The notes: generated from the sequence alone by a model not told the origin. 64,000 bases of DNA from Shewanella sp. 1CM18E (GCF_023161665.1 NZ_JALNTW010000020.1:16039-80038); one strand, 5' to 3'. Numbered from the stretch's first letter, positions 1 to 9,178 are shown. Numbers and translations: made by a program.

Positions 1-272
1 ATAGTCGTTTTGTTATTTCAATCTCTGAAAGACCCGTTTCTTTTACTCAAACAGAATTTAAATTGTTTAAGTATCTTTTTGAAAGAAAAGGCCAAGTGAT
101 AACCAAGCAAGAACTTCAGCGACGTGTACTACAAAAAGAATTGGGCCAATTTGACCGTAATTTAGATATGCACATTAGTAATACGCGGCGTAAGCTATCT
201 GAAAAACAACTACCAAAAAGCTTGATCAACACCGTAAGAGGCAAAGGGTATAGTTTTGCATTAGCGAGTTAG
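1..272 (+). CDS. OmpR/PhoB-family response regulator, C-terminal part (cut by window edge)
   Basis: The open frame enters from the left edge (codon phase begins at base 3) and ends in TAG after about 90 residues. It is a winged-helix transcriptional-regulator domain of two-component response regulators: a TEFKLF segment opens the domain, a FDRNLDMHISNTRRKL recognition helix follows, and it ends with the usual RGKGYSF wing. The FDR..DMHISN..RKL core resembles CpxR, but the receiver domain that would settle the name lies outside the window. No partner kinase is visible; what follows on the right is a repeat and then an oppositely oriented gene. The family assignment is secure, the CpxR-like label is inference. 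Confidence 0.85.
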   Translation, partial: SRFVISISERPVSFTQTEFKLFKYLFERKGQVITKQELQRRVLQKELGQFDRNLDMHISNTRRKLSEKQLPKSLINTVRGKGYSFALAS

Positions 273-330
273 TAACCTAATCGACTTTTTGATTAGGGCT
301 ATTTTTCTAAAGCATACCTTTAAAAGTGAC

Positions 331-664
331 TTATACCAATCAGTATAAACATTTAGTTACTCAGCGAGAGTTTAGCGGTTTTGAGGCAAGGTCATTAAGT
401 GCTCCTGCTGTAATGACATTCGCAGCATCCATGCAGCTCGCAACGAGTGAAGAGCATAGTTGAACTAGGTTCAAGCTCCCTCTTTGTTTATTAAGAGCCA
501 CAGCATCAGAATCGCTAAAACTCGCCATTTTGGAGCGTTTTTGGCTGCCTACTTCTGCGTTGATTAGCTTTATAAGGGAATAACCATTATTGCAGCTATT
601 CGCCTTGAATTAGTTTGCCAAAAATCGTTCTGAGATGATCAAATTCTTATTCTGATTGGTATTA
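331..664. mobile_element. MITE-like element with 18-bp terminal inverted repeats
   Basis: The left end TTATACCAATCAGTATAA (331-348) matches the inverted right end TTATTCTGATTGGTATTA (647-664) at 16 of 18 positions. A second, internal inverted pair lies inside: GCGAGAGTTTAGCG near 365-378 against CGCTAAAACTCGC near 513-525. No coding frame is present, which fits a non-autonomous element. The same end sequence recurs as a solo copy at 39852-39869 and, degenerate, at 24736-24750. I see no clear target-site duplication. The family name is unknown to me. Confidence 0.7.
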
Positions 665-675
665 AAGCATTACAT

Positions 676-697
676 AAAAAGGGAGCCATCGGCTCCC
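676..697 (-). terminator. Rho-independent terminator for ald
   Basis: GGGAGCC and GGCTCCC (681-697) form a 7-bp stem with a 3-nt loop. Read on the minus strand it is followed by a run of Ts (the A run at 676-680). It lies downstream of ald, after the longer imperfect hairpin at 719-804. Confidence 0.75.
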
Positions 698-718
698 GTG
701 TACATTGTAAGTATTTTA

Positions 719-804
719 ATCGTTAAAAGCTTTTAGATAACAACACTAAGACAACAACTCTGATTTGTGAGTTGCTATCTTAGTCTGAGCGTTGTTTTAA
801 CGAT
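719..804. other. Long imperfect hairpin downstream of ald
   Basis: ATCGTTAAAA (719-728) pairs with TTTTAACGAT (795-804). An inner hairpin, CTAAGA..ACAACTC against GAGTTG..TCTTAG (about 747-783), sits inside. Together they make a folded arm of about 86 nt between the ald stop and its terminator. It could be a 3'-UTR structure, a decayed repeat or an RNA element. No coding potential is seen. Confidence 0.5.
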
Positions 805-814
805 AAATAGTTGC

Positions 815-1930
815 TTATTTTAGCAAAATAGTTGGATCAACAAATTCCATATCTAAAGCTTCAGCAACTTCTGCACAAGTGATTTTACCGTGCATAACAT
901 TTAGGCCGTTTAGCAAGTGCTTGTCTTGTAGTAGCGCTTCTCTATAACCAAGTTGCGCTAACTTAATGATATAAGGCAGTGTTGCATTGTTTAGTGCAAA
1001 TGTAGATGTACGTGCAACAGCACCTGGCATGTTTGCTACACAATAATGTACTACGTCATCAACAATATAAGTTGGATCTTGGTGTGTTGTCGCATGTGAG
1101 GTCTCAATACAACCGCCTTGGTCAATTGCAACATCCACAATTGCAGAACCCGGCTTCATACGCTTGATGTGTTCTTTAGTCACAAGTTTTGGCGCCGCAG
1201 CACCTGGAACTAATACACCACCAATAACAAGATCTGCTTCAAGTACATGTTTTTCAATGGCATCTGCAGTTGAATAGATAGCTTTTACTTTATTGTCGAA
1301 CTGAGCGTTAAGACGACGTAATGCATCGATACTGCGATCAAGAATAACAACATCTGCGCCCAGTCCAACGGCCATTTGTGCAGCGTTAGTACCAACCATG
1401 CCGCCACCAATAATAACGACTTTAGCTGGCTCAACACCAGGCACGCCGCCTAACAACATACCGCGGCCACCCATAGACTTCTCTAGTGCCATAGCACCCG
1501 CTTGGATAGACATACGGCCAGCTACTTCTGACATTGGCGCAAGTAGTGGTAGGGTACCGCGATCGTCAGTAACAGTTTCATAAGCGATACAAACTGAACC
1601 GCTTTTAACAAGATCTTCAGTTTGAGGAAGGTCTGGTGCAAGGTGAAGGTAAGTAAAGAGAAGTTGATCTTGGCGTAGCATTGCACGCTCAATAGCTTGT
1701 GGCTCTTTTACTTTTACAATCATTTCTGATTGAGCAAATACTTCTGCAGCTGTGTCGAGAATTTTTGCGCCTACAGCAATATAGTCTTGATCATCAAAAC
1801 CAATTCCTGAACCAGCATTTGTTTCAATAAAAACCTCATGACCACGTGAAGTTAGTTCGCGAACGCTTGATGGAACCATACCTACACGATATTCGTGATT
1901 TTTGATTTCTTTTGGAACACCTATAATCAT
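815..1930 (-). CDS. ald: Alanine dehydrogenase
   Basis: 371 residues, the usual length for this family. It catalyses NAD-dependent oxidative deamination of L-alanine to pyruvate and ammonia in the cytoplasm. The N-terminus MIIGVPKEIKNHEYRVG is the family hallmark, the substrate-side segment YLHLAPD follows, and the Rossmann motif GGGMVGTNAA lies near residues 174-183. The gene is divergent from lrp with about 180 bp between the starts, the classic arrangement for Lrp control of alanine catabolism. It is followed by hairpins at 719-804 and 676-697. Function is secure by family; Lrp regulation is inferred from context. Confidence 0.95.
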   Translation of the reverse strand: MIIGVPKEIKNHEYRVGMVPSSVRELTSRGHEVFIETNAGSGIGFDDQDYIAVGAKILDTAAEVFAQSEMIVKVKEPQAIERAMLRQDQLLFTYLHLAPDLPQTEDLVKSGSVCIAYETVTDDRGTLPLLAPMSEVAGRMSIQAGAMALEKSMGGRGMLLGGVPGVEPAKVVIIGGGMVGTNAAQMAVGLGADVVILDRSIDALRRLNAQFDNKVKAIYSTADAIEKHVLEADLVIGGVLVPGAAAPKLVTKEHIKRMKPGSAIVDVAIDQGGCIETSHATTHQDPTYIVDDVVHYCVANMPGAVARTSTFALNNATLPYIIKLAQLGYREALLQDKHLLNGLNVMHGKITCAEVAEALDMEFVDPTILLK

Positions 1931-2110
1931 CTTCGAGCCTCAATTTCGCATAAAAACCCATTTAATATGGGTGTAATTGTTATTTTATATTGCCTGAACG
2001 TGAATGTTTCAGGGAAATCTAGTATAGTATTCATTCCGTAGTTTATGCTGCTGAAGTTTTTGCTTAAGCAGTTAATAATATCGTTGTTAACGACAACCAG
2101 GGTTATAAAT

Positions 2111-2614
2111 ATGGTTAATAATAAAAAGAGTCCTATAAAAGACTTAGATCGTATAGATAGAAATATACTTAATGAATTACAAATTGATGGCCGAATTTCG
2201 AACGTAGAGTTATCTAAACGTGTAGGATTAAGTCCAACCCCTTGTCTGGAACGAGTAAAAAGACTTGAAAAACAGGGGTATATCAAAGGATATACAGCTT
2301 TAGTTAACCCACATTACTTGGGCGCATCTTTATTGGTATTCGTTGAGATCACTTTGAATCGTGATACTGCTGAAGTGTTTGATAAGTTTAACAAAGCAGT
2401 TCAATTACTAGATGATATTCAAGAATGTCACCTGGTATCTGGTGATTTCGACTACTTACTTAAAACACGAGTATCAGATATGTCTGCATATCGCCGTCTT
2501 TTAGGTGAAACACTACTTAAATTGCCAGCGGTTTCAGACACTCGTACTTATGTTGTAATGGAAGAAGTTAAGCAAACTAATCGTGTTGCGATTAATACAG
2601 TTACTGAACTGTAA
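2111..2614 (+). CDS. lrp: Leucine-responsive regulatory protein Lrp
   Basis: 167 residues with the AsnC/Lrp layout: an N-terminal helix-turn-helix (LDRIDRNILNELQ, GRISNVELSKRVGLSPTPC) and a C-terminal RAM ligand-binding domain ending in TYVVMEEVKQT. It is a global regulator that responds to leucine and other amino acids. I start at ATG 2111 because the MVNNKK..DLDRIDRN N-terminus is what Lrp normally shows; the 22 codons upstream look non-coding. It is divergent from ald and is followed by a strong terminator. Confidence 0.95.
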   Translation: MVNNKKSPIKDLDRIDRNILNELQIDGRISNVELSKRVGLSPTPCLERVKRLEKQGYIKGYTALVNPHYLGASLLVFVEITLNRDTAEVFDKFNKAVQLLDDIQECHLVSGDFDYLLKTRVSDMSAYRRLLGETLLKLPAVSDTRTYVVMEEVKQTNRVAINTVTEL

Positions 2615-2632
2615 ATATTAGTCTTTGCTGGT

Positions 2633-2659
2633 AAAAGGGGCCTTTCAGGCCCTTTTTTT
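2633..2659 (+). terminator. Rho-independent terminator after lrp
   Basis: The arms GGGGCC and GGCCC plus flanking A/T pairs enclose the loop TTTCA and are followed by a run of Ts. It separates lrp from ftsK. Confidence 0.85.
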
Positions 2660-2803
2660 ATCGAAAACGATGAATGATACAAAGTGTTGCAAAATCCCCT
2701 AGTGAATAGTTATGCAACCATAAGTGAAAGTAGCAAACGCTGCAAAAAGTCTTAAATTCTGGTATCTTGTCCCTAATTAACATTTTTTAGTGTAGGTTTT
2801 CCA

Positions 2804-5407
2804 TTGTCCAAGGGAAATAGCGTTAAAACCCTATCTGGTATTCAACGATTACTGGAAGGTAGTCTTATTATTTGTTGCATGTTAGCAACCTACGTCTTAA
2901 TCGCATTAAGCAGTTTTCACTCATCTGATCCAGGTTGGAGTCAGTCGCATTTTGACGGTGAAATTCAAAACCTAACCGGCGCAGTAGGGGCATGGCTTGC
3001 TGATGTGCTGTTTTATTTCTTTGGTTATTGTGCCTATATCATTCCCATTATTATCGCCCTAACAGGCTGGTTGTTATTTAAGCGAACGCATAAGTTGCTG
3101 GAAATAGACTACTTTTCAGTTGGACTTCGATTAATTGGTTTTTTATTAATCGTACTAAGCCTTGCTGCACTAGGAAGTATGAATGCTAATGGCATTTATG
3201 GATTTTCTGCAGGCGGAGTCGCTGGTGATGTCATAGCTGAGGCGATGCTACCGTACTTTAATAAACTAGGTACCACACTACTTTTACTGTGTTTTGTCGG
3301 TGCAGGTTTTACATTATTAACTGGCATTAGTTGGTTGACTGTTATTGATATGACAGGCTATGCAACTATATGGCTATTTAAAGCAATTAAGAATTTACCT
3401 AGTCGCTTTAAACCAGATATCGGTGACACTGAAGATACTCGTGGTTTTTTATCAGTTGTAGAACGATTTAAAGAACGTCGCAATGCCCAGCATGAAGAGG
3501 CTGACGATGATGAATATGACGATGAAGAAGACCATGATGACAAACAGCGCGCTTCTATTGTTGAAACCAAAGCTAAGCAAACAAGTGTTAATCGAGTTGA
3601 ACCTAAGTTAGCGTCAACAGGCGAGGCAAGAGTTGAGCCTAAGATAGTTAATAGTATTTTGCCTATTGAGAGTGAGCAAGAAGCGGAAGTCCCTGCGCCA
3701 TGGGTTGCCCACACTGCAGAGCATCAATCTGATGTAGAAATTATCGATTTTGATAACACAACTTCAGTTGGCTCGGCCAGCATACCTGCAGCTACAAGTC
3801 ATTCTGCCCCGGCAGCGTCTAGCGCTAATGCAAATGATAAAGTAAAGATTGTTGATGGTATTGTTGTACTTCCTGGTCAAGAGGAAGAGCAACAACGTGC
3901 GCCATTAACACCGTTACCTTGTATTTCATTACTTGATATACCTGATCGTAAGAAAAATCCAATTAGCGAAGAAGAACTCGAACAAATCGGTAAACTGGTA
4001 GAAGTAAAGCTGGCTGACTTTAACATTACTGCTAACGTAGTTGGAGTATATCCAGGCCCAGTTGTAACACGCTTCGAGCTAGAATTAGCACCGGGTATTA
4101 AAGCGTCGAAAATTACCAACCTTTCAAAAGATTTGGCGCGCTCCCTGTTAGCTGAAAACGTACGTGTTGTTGAAGTTATCCCTGGTAAAGCATATGTGGG
4201 TCTCGAGTTACCTAATAAGTTCCGTGAAACCGTATTCATGCGTGATGTGCTCGATTGCGCTGAGTTTAGGGACGATCCATCACATTTAAGTATGGTGCTA
4301 GGCGCAGATATCGGCGGCAAACCCGTTATTGTTGACCTTGGTAAAATGCCACACTTACTGGTAGCGGGTACAACAGGTTCTGGTAAATCAGTAGGTGTAA
4401 ACGTAATGATCACCAGCCTGCTTTATAAGTCAGGCCCTGATGACGTGCGCTTTATTATGATTGACCCTAAGATGCTTGAATTATCCGTTTATGAAGGGAT
4501 CCCGCACTTATTATGTGAGGTAGTAACCGACATGAAAGAAGCGTCTAACGCATTAAGATGGTGCGTTGGGGAGATGGAGCGTCGCTATAAATTGATGTCT
4601 GCGCTTGGCGTGCGTAACTTAAAAGGTTACAACGCAAAAATTAAAGAAGCAAAAGCTGCTGGACAACCAATTGTCGACCCACTTTGGAAAGCCTCTGACA
4701 GTATGGACGCAGAAGCACCAGAGCTTGATAAACTGCCTTCAATTGTTGTTGTCGTTGACGAATTTGCTGACATGATGATGATTGTCGGTAAAAAAGTAGA
4801 AGAGCTCATTGCACGTATTGCCCAGAAAGCACGTGCTGCAGGTATCCATTTGATTTTGGCAACACAAAGACCATCGGTTGATGTTATCACTGGTTTGATT
4901 AAAGCAAACATTCCAACTCGTATGGCGTTCCAAGTTTCTTCTCGCATAGACTCAAGAACCATTTTGGATCAGCAAGGTGCTGAAACGTTACTCGGTATGG
5001 GTGACATGCTTTATCTACCTCCAGGCACAAGCGTACCTAACCGAGTACATGGTGCATTTATCGATGATCATGAAGTTCATAAAGTAGTTGCCGATTGGCA
5101 TGCTCGTGGCAAGCCACAGTATATAGATGAAATTTTACAAGGCTCTGCGGAAGGAGAGCAAGTCTTGCTGCCGGGTGAAGCAAGTGAGTCTGAAGAAGAC
5201 GTTGATGCTTTATATGATGAAGCTGTGGCATTTGTAACCCAAACTCGTCGCGGCTCGATTTCAAGTGTACAACGTAAATTTAAGATTGGTTATAACCGTG
5301 CTGCACGTATTATTGAGCAGATGGAACTTCAAGGCGTGGTAAGTGCCCAAGGTCATAATGGTAATCGTGAAGTACTTGCGCCACCACCACCAAAAGATTA
5401 CGTATAG
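2804..5407 (+). CDS. ftsK: DNA translocase FtsK
   Basis: 867 residues. FtsK couples chromosome dimer resolution to septation by pumping DNA at the division site. Four hydrophobic segments fill the first ~190 residues. A low-complexity acidic linker with runs of D and E follows (near 225-250), shorter than in E. coli. The RecA-like motor has Walker A GTTGSGKSV near residue 525 and a Walker B-type VVVVDEFADMMM. The C-terminal gamma winged helix (YDEAVAFV..RRGSISSVQRK) reads KOPS. The start is a TTG at 2804, chosen because the frame begins there just ahead of the conserved N-terminal region; no strong SD is seen. lolA follows 70 bp downstream. Confidence 0.95.
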   Translation: MSKGNSVKTLSGIQRLLEGSLIICCMLATYVLIALSSFHSSDPGWSQSHFDGEIQNLTGAVGAWLADVLFYFFGYCAYIIPIIIALTGWLLFKRTHKLLEIDYFSVGLRLIGFLLIVLSLAALGSMNANGIYGFSAGGVAGDVIAEAMLPYFNKLGTTLLLLCFVGAGFTLLTGISWLTVIDMTGYATIWLFKAIKNLPSRFKPDIGDTEDTRGFLSVVERFKERRNAQHEEADDDEYDDEEDHDDKQRASIVETKAKQTSVNRVEPKLASTGEARVEPKIVNSILPIESEQEAEVPAPWVAHTAEHQSDVEIIDFDNTTSVGSASIPAATSHSAPAASSANANDKVKIVDGIVVLPGQEEEQQRAPLTPLPCISLLDIPDRKKNPISEEELEQIGKLVEVKLADFNITANVVGVYPGPVVTRFELELAPGIKASKITNLSKDLARSLLAENVRVVEVIPGKAYVGLELPNKFRETVFMRDVLDCAEFRDDPSHLSMVLGADIGGKPVIVDLGKMPHLLVAGTTGSGKSVGVNVMITSLLYKSGPDDVRFIMIDPKMLELSVYEGIPHLLCEVVTDMKEASNALRWCVGEMERRYKLMSALGVRNLKGYNAKIKEAKAAGQPIVDPLWKASDSMDAEAPELDKLPSIVVVVDEFADMMMIVGKKVEELIARIAQKARAAGIHLILATQRPSVDVITGLIKANIPTRMAFQVSSRIDSRTILDQQGAETLLGMGDMLYLPPGTSVPNRVHGAFIDDHEVHKVVADWHARGKPQYIDEILQGSAEGEQVLLPGEASESEEDVDALYDEAVAFVTQTRRGSISSVQRKFKIGYNRAARIIEQMELQGVVSAQGHNGNREVLAPPPPKDYV

Positions 5408-5442
5408 TTACATTGAGAATATCACCAAAGAATTATTTCAGT

Positions 5443-5465
5443 GTTAACCCCAAAAAGGGGTTAAC
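5443..5465. repeat. Perfect 9-bp inverted repeat between ftsK and lolA
   Basis: GTTAACCCC (5443-5451) and GGGGTTAAC (5457-5465) flank AAAAA. There is no T-run on the + strand, so it is not a standard terminator. It ends 12 bp before the lolA ATG and abuts the CGGAGA ribosome binding site, so it could affect lolA translation or processing of an ftsK-lolA transcript. Confidence 0.6.
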
Positions 5466-5477
5466 TCGGAGACTAAA

Positions 5478-6104
5478 ATGAAAAAAATACTAACTATTGC
5501 AATGCTAAGCCTGCCTATGTTTTGCCAAACTTCAGCATTTGCATCTGCGTCGGACGATTTAAAACTTAAGTTGGCCGAAATTAGCAGTTTAAAAGCTAAC
5601 TTCAACCAAAAAGTAACTGACATTAATGACAAAGTGATTCAAACAGGTGAGGGAGTATTTGCGCTTTCACAACCAAATCAATTCTACTGGCATTTAACCG
5701 CGCCAGATGAATCACTTATTGTCGCCGACGGTACTGATGTTTGGGTTTATAACCCTTTTGCAGAAGAAGTATCTGTGATGGACATAAATCAAGCAATTAA
5801 TGCATCTCCTATCGCATTGCTAGTTCATTCTGATGATTCAACTTGGTCACAATATAATGTTACTCAAAGCAATAATTGTTTTGATATTAGCCCTAAGGAC
5901 ACAGATAGCGGCGTGTCTGAAGTACAAGTCTGCTTCAATGGTACTGAACTGACCCAAATGGTCTTAACCGATCAGCAAGGCAATATCAGTGACTTTACAC
6001 TGACGGATCAGCATGTGATTGCCGAGCAAGATAAAGATCTATTTAAGTTTATTGTTCCAGATGACGTTGATATTGACGATCAACGCTTAAAATTAACTAA
6101 TTAA
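5478..6104 (+). CDS. lolA: Outer-membrane lipoprotein carrier protein LolA
   Basis: 208 residues with a cleavable signal peptide (MKKILTIAMLSLPMFCQTSA then FAS). LolA is the periplasmic chaperone that takes lipoproteins from LolCDE to LolB. Family features seen are LKANFNQ near the mature N-terminus, QPNQFYWHLTAPDESLIVADG and the VWVYNPF segment. A CGGAGA ribosome site precedes the ATG. It sits between ftsK and rarA, the usual gammaproteobacterial order, with 9 bp to rarA. Confidence 0.95.
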   Translation: MKKILTIAMLSLPMFCQTSAFASASDDLKLKLAEISSLKANFNQKVTDINDKVIQTGEGVFALSQPNQFYWHLTAPDESLIVADGTDVWVYNPFAEEVSVMDINQAINASPIALLVHSDDSTWSQYNVTQSNNCFDISPKDTDSGVSEVQVCFNGTELTQMVLTDQQGNISDFTLTDQHVIAEQDKDLFKFIVPDDVDIDDQRLKLTN

Positions 6105-6113
6105 GAGTTCAAA

Positions 6114-7445
6114 GTGTCTAGTTTTAGCTTCGATTTTGCACCGGATTTTAGACCATTGGCCGCGCGTATGCGGCCTGAAAAGTTAGAGCAATATATTGGT
6201 CAGGCGCACCTCTTAGGTGAGGGCAAGCCATTGCGCCAAGCCCTAGAGGCAGGTCGTGCTCACTCTATGATGTTTTGGGGGCCGCCAGGTACAGGTAAAA
6301 CGACACTTGCAGAGCTCGTCGCGCATTATGCTAATGCACATGTAGAGCGGATTTCAGCGGTAACCTCGGGCGTTAAAGAGATCCGTAGCGCTATTGAGCA
6401 CGCTAAAAGTGTCGCCCAATCTCGGGGGCAACGTACACTGCTATTCGTTGATGAAGTGCATAGATTCAATAAAAGCCAGCAAGATGCCTTCTTGCCATTT
6501 ATTGAAGATGGCACGGTTATTTTTATCGGAGCGACCACTGAAAACCCGTCATTTGAAATCAATAACGCACTGCTGTCTCGAGCTCGAGTTTATTTAATCA
6601 AGCAGCTCGAGCCACAAGAGATCACCCAAATAGTGCAGCAAGCGCTTGAAGATGAAGAGCGCGGCTTAGGTAAACGCAAGTTATTAATGCCACCCGATGT
6701 GGCAATTAAGCTTGCACAAACCTGTGACGGTGATGCTCGAAAAGCACTTAATTTAGTCGAGTTGATGAGCGATATGCTCAAAGATGGTGAAGCATTCACC
6801 GAGCAAATGATTATTGAAGTCGCTGGGCAACAGCTTGCGGGTTTTGATAAAAACGGCGATCAGTATTACGACTTAATTTCCGCAGTACATAAATCCATTC
6901 GTGGTTCAGCGCCTGATGCAGCGCTTTATTGGTATTGCCGTATGTTAGAAGGCGGTTGCGACCCTTTATATATCGGCAGGCGTTTACTGGCTATCGCATC
7001 GGAAGATATTGGTAACGCAGATCCTATGGCGATGACAGTTGCCGTTAATGCTTGGGAGTGTTTTCACCGAGTCGGGCCATCAGAAGGCGAGCGAGCGATT
7101 GCACAAGCAGTGCTATATTTAGCAAGTGCACCAAAAAGTAACGCGGTTTATACCGCATTTGCTCAGGCTCGGCAGCTTGCTCGAGAAACAGGGCATGAAC
7201 CAGTACCCGAGCACCTGCGTAATGCGCCAACTAAACTGATGAAAGAAATTGGCTATGGACAAGGTTATCGTTATGCCCACGACGAGCCTAATGCATACGC
7301 CAGCGGTGAAAAATACTTGCCAGCTGCGCTAGGTGAACAGCGTTTTTACTATCCAACCGAACGTGGATTTGAAAAGCGTATTAAAGATAAGTTGGCGCAA
7401 CTAAAGCATTTAGATGAACAAAGTGAGGTCAAAAGATATGAATAA
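6114..7445 (+). CDS. rarA: Replication-associated recombination protein RarA (MgsA)
   Basis: 443 residues. RarA is a clamp-loader-like AAA+ ATPase acting at stalled replication forks. It has the N-terminal FRPLAARMRPEKLEQYIGQ, Walker A GPPGTGKTT near residue 61, Walker B LLFVDEVHRFNK, sensor 1 GATTENPSFE, and the C-terminal MgsA tetramerisation region (SIRGSAPDAALYW). It begins with GTG at 6114, nine bases after lolA. crcB starts inside its last codons. Confidence 0.95.
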   Translation: MSSFSFDFAPDFRPLAARMRPEKLEQYIGQAHLLGEGKPLRQALEAGRAHSMMFWGPPGTGKTTLAELVAHYANAHVERISAVTSGVKEIRSAIEHAKSVAQSRGQRTLLFVDEVHRFNKSQQDAFLPFIEDGTVIFIGATTENPSFEINNALLSRARVYLIKQLEPQEITQIVQQALEDEERGLGKRKLLMPPDVAIKLAQTCDGDARKALNLVELMSDMLKDGEAFTEQMIIEVAGQQLAGFDKNGDQYYDLISAVHKSIRGSAPDAALYWYCRMLEGGCDPLYIGRRLLAIASEDIGNADPMAMTVAVNAWECFHRVGPSEGERAIAQAVLYLASAPKSNAVYTAFAQARQLARETGHEPVPEHLRNAPTKLMKEIGYGQGYRYAHDEPNAYASGEKYLPAALGEQRFYYPTERGFEKRIKDKLAQLKHLDEQSEVKRYE

Positions 7446-7812
7446 TGTTCTTTTTGTCGCCTTAGGCGGATCAATTGGTGCAGTTTTTCGTTATCTTATC
7501 TCATTATTGATGCTTCAGGTATTTGGTAGTGGATTTCCTTTTGGTACACTGATGGTCAATATCTTAGGTTCGTTTCTAATGGGGGTGATTTTTGCCCTTG
7601 GCCAAGTAAGCGAACTTAGCCCAGAGATTAAGGCGTTTATTGGTGTGGGTATGCTAGGTGCTCTCACTACGTTTTCAACTTTTTCCAATGAAACTTTATT
7701 GCTGATGCAAGAAGGTTATTTGGTAAAAGCCATATTGAATGTTGTTGTTAATGTTGGCGTGTGTATATTCGTCGTGTATCTCGGACAACAATTAGTGTTT
7801 TCTCGTTTTTAA
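7438..7812 (+). CDS. crcB: Fluoride channel CrcB/Fluc
   Basis: 124 residues with four hydrophobic helices, the length of single-domain Fluc channels that export fluoride as antiparallel dimers. Motifs seen are GGSIGAVFRYL, GTLMVNILGSF (with the pore Asn) and GALTTFSTFSNE. I start at ATG 7438 after GAGGTC; this overlaps the rarA end by 8 bp, implying translational coupling. No fluoride riboswitch is seen, as expected inside an operon. Confidence 0.93.
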   Translation: MNNVLFVALGGSIGAVFRYLISLLMLQVFGSGFPFGTLMVNILGSFLMGVIFALGQVSELSPEIKAFIGVGMLGALTTFSTFSNETLLLMQEGYLVKAILNVVVNVGVCIFVVYLGQQLVFSRF

Positions 7813-7830
7813 CTATTAAGATAATAAAAT

Positions 7831-9117
7831 ATGCTAGATCCAAAATATTTACGTAATGAATTAGAAGTTACCGCCGAGCGTTTAGCTACCCGCGGATTTA
7901 TTTTAGATGTTGAACGTCTAAGCAAGCTTGAAGAAAAGCGCAAGTCGCTACAAGTTGCGACTGAAGAGTTACAAGCATCGCGTAACGCTATTTCTAAATC
8001 GATTGGTCAAGCTAAAGCTAAAGGTGAAGATGTTGCGCCAATTATGGCAAAGGTCGGTACGCTAGGCGAAGAACTTGATGCTAAGAAAGTTGAACTTGCA
8101 TCGTTACTTGAAGAGTTAAACTCAATCGCTATGAGTGTGCCAAATCTGCCAGACGAATCTGCGCCAATTGGTGCTGACGAAACTGAGAACGTTGAAGTTC
8201 GTCGCTGGGGTACTCCAAAAGAATTCGACTTTGAAGTTAAAGACCACGTTGAGCTAGGTGAAAACGTATCAGGTTTAGATTTTAAAAACGCAGTTAAAAT
8301 CACTGGTTCACGTTTTATCGTGATGAAAGGTCAAATCGCTCGTATGCACCGTGCACTAGCTCAGTTTATGCTTGACCTGCACACAACTGAACACGGTTAT
8401 ACAGAAGCTTATGTGCCATTACTGGTGAACGAAGACAGCTTGTTAGGTACTGGTCAGTTACCGAAGTTCGGTGAAGATCTTTTCCACACTAAGCCAGCGA
8501 CTGAGGAAGGGCAAGGCCTAAGCCTAATCCCTACAGCTGAAGTGCCGCTAACTAACTTAGTGCGTGATGCAATCATCGAAGAAGAAGACTTGCCAATTAA
8601 GTTTGCCGCTCATACTCCATGTTTCCGTAGCGAAGCGGGTTCTTATGGCCGTGATACTCGTGGTTTAATTCGTCAACACCAGTTCGACAAAGTTGAAATG
8701 GTTCAGCTAGTTAAGCCTGAAGATTCAATGCAAGCATTAGAAGAGCTAACTGTTCACGCTGAAACTGTATTGCAAAAACTTGGTCTACCATACCGTACTG
8801 TTGTGCTATGTACTGGTGATATGGGCTTCGGCTCAGCTAAAACATACGATATCGAAGTATGGTTACCAGCCCAAAATACTTACCGTGAGATCTCTTCTTG
8901 CAGCAACATGCAAGATTTCCAAGCCCGCCGTATGCAAGCTCGTTACAAAGGCAAAGCCGATAAGAAGCCGAGCTTACTACACACGCTAAACGGTTCTGGC
9001 CTTGCAGTAGGTCGTACTCTCGTTGCGGTACTTGAAAACTACCAAAATGCTGATGGTTCAATCACTGTTCCTGAAGCACTACGCGGTTACATGGGCGGCT
9101 TAGAAAAAATCGGTTAA
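7831..9117 (+). CDS. serS: Seryl-tRNA synthetase
   Basis: 428 residues, class II synthetase charging tRNA-Ser. A long coiled-coil arm occupies residues ~1-110 (LDPKYLRNELE, then Lys/Glu-rich heptads). Motif 2 is PCFRSEAGSYGRDTRG and motif 3 is GSGLAVGRTLVAVLENYQ. It follows crcB by 18 bp and is closed by a strong terminator at 9147. A cognate tRNA-Ser(UGA) gene is at 58.3 kb. Confidence 0.97.
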   Translation: MLDPKYLRNELEVTAERLATRGFILDVERLSKLEEKRKSLQVATEELQASRNAISKSIGQAKAKGEDVAPIMAKVGTLGEELDAKKVELASLLEELNSIAMSVPNLPDESAPIGADETENVEVRRWGTPKEFDFEVKDHVELGENVSGLDFKNAVKITGSRFIVMKGQIARMHRALAQFMLDLHTTEHGYTEAYVPLLVNEDSLLGTGQLPKFGEDLFHTKPATEEGQGLSLIPTAEVPLTNLVRDAIIEEEDLPIKFAAHTPCFRSEAGSYGRDTRGLIRQHQFDKVEMVQLVKPEDSMQALEELTVHAETVLQKLGLPYRTVVLCTGDMGFGSAKTYDIEVWLPAQNTYREISSCSNMQDFQARRMQARYKGKADKKPSLLHTLNGSGLAVGRTLVAVLENYQNADGSITVPEALRGYMGGLEKIG

Positions 9118-9146
9118 TCGATTTTTAGCGATCCCAACGAAATATT

Positions 9147-9178
9147 AAAAGCCTTCAACGAATGTTGAAGGCTTTTTT
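9147..9178 (+). terminator. Rho-independent terminator after serS
   Basis: AAAAGCCTTCAAC (9147-9159), loop GAAT, GTTGAAGGCTTTT (9164-9176): a 13-bp perfect stem followed by Ts. A/T flanks on both sides could let it work in both directions. Confidence 0.9.

Noticed and set aside
3358..3714. Minus-strand open frame inside ftsK
   Set aside because: It is the antisense of the acidic linker of FtsK; composition (Ser runs) reflects GAT/GAA codons on the other strand.
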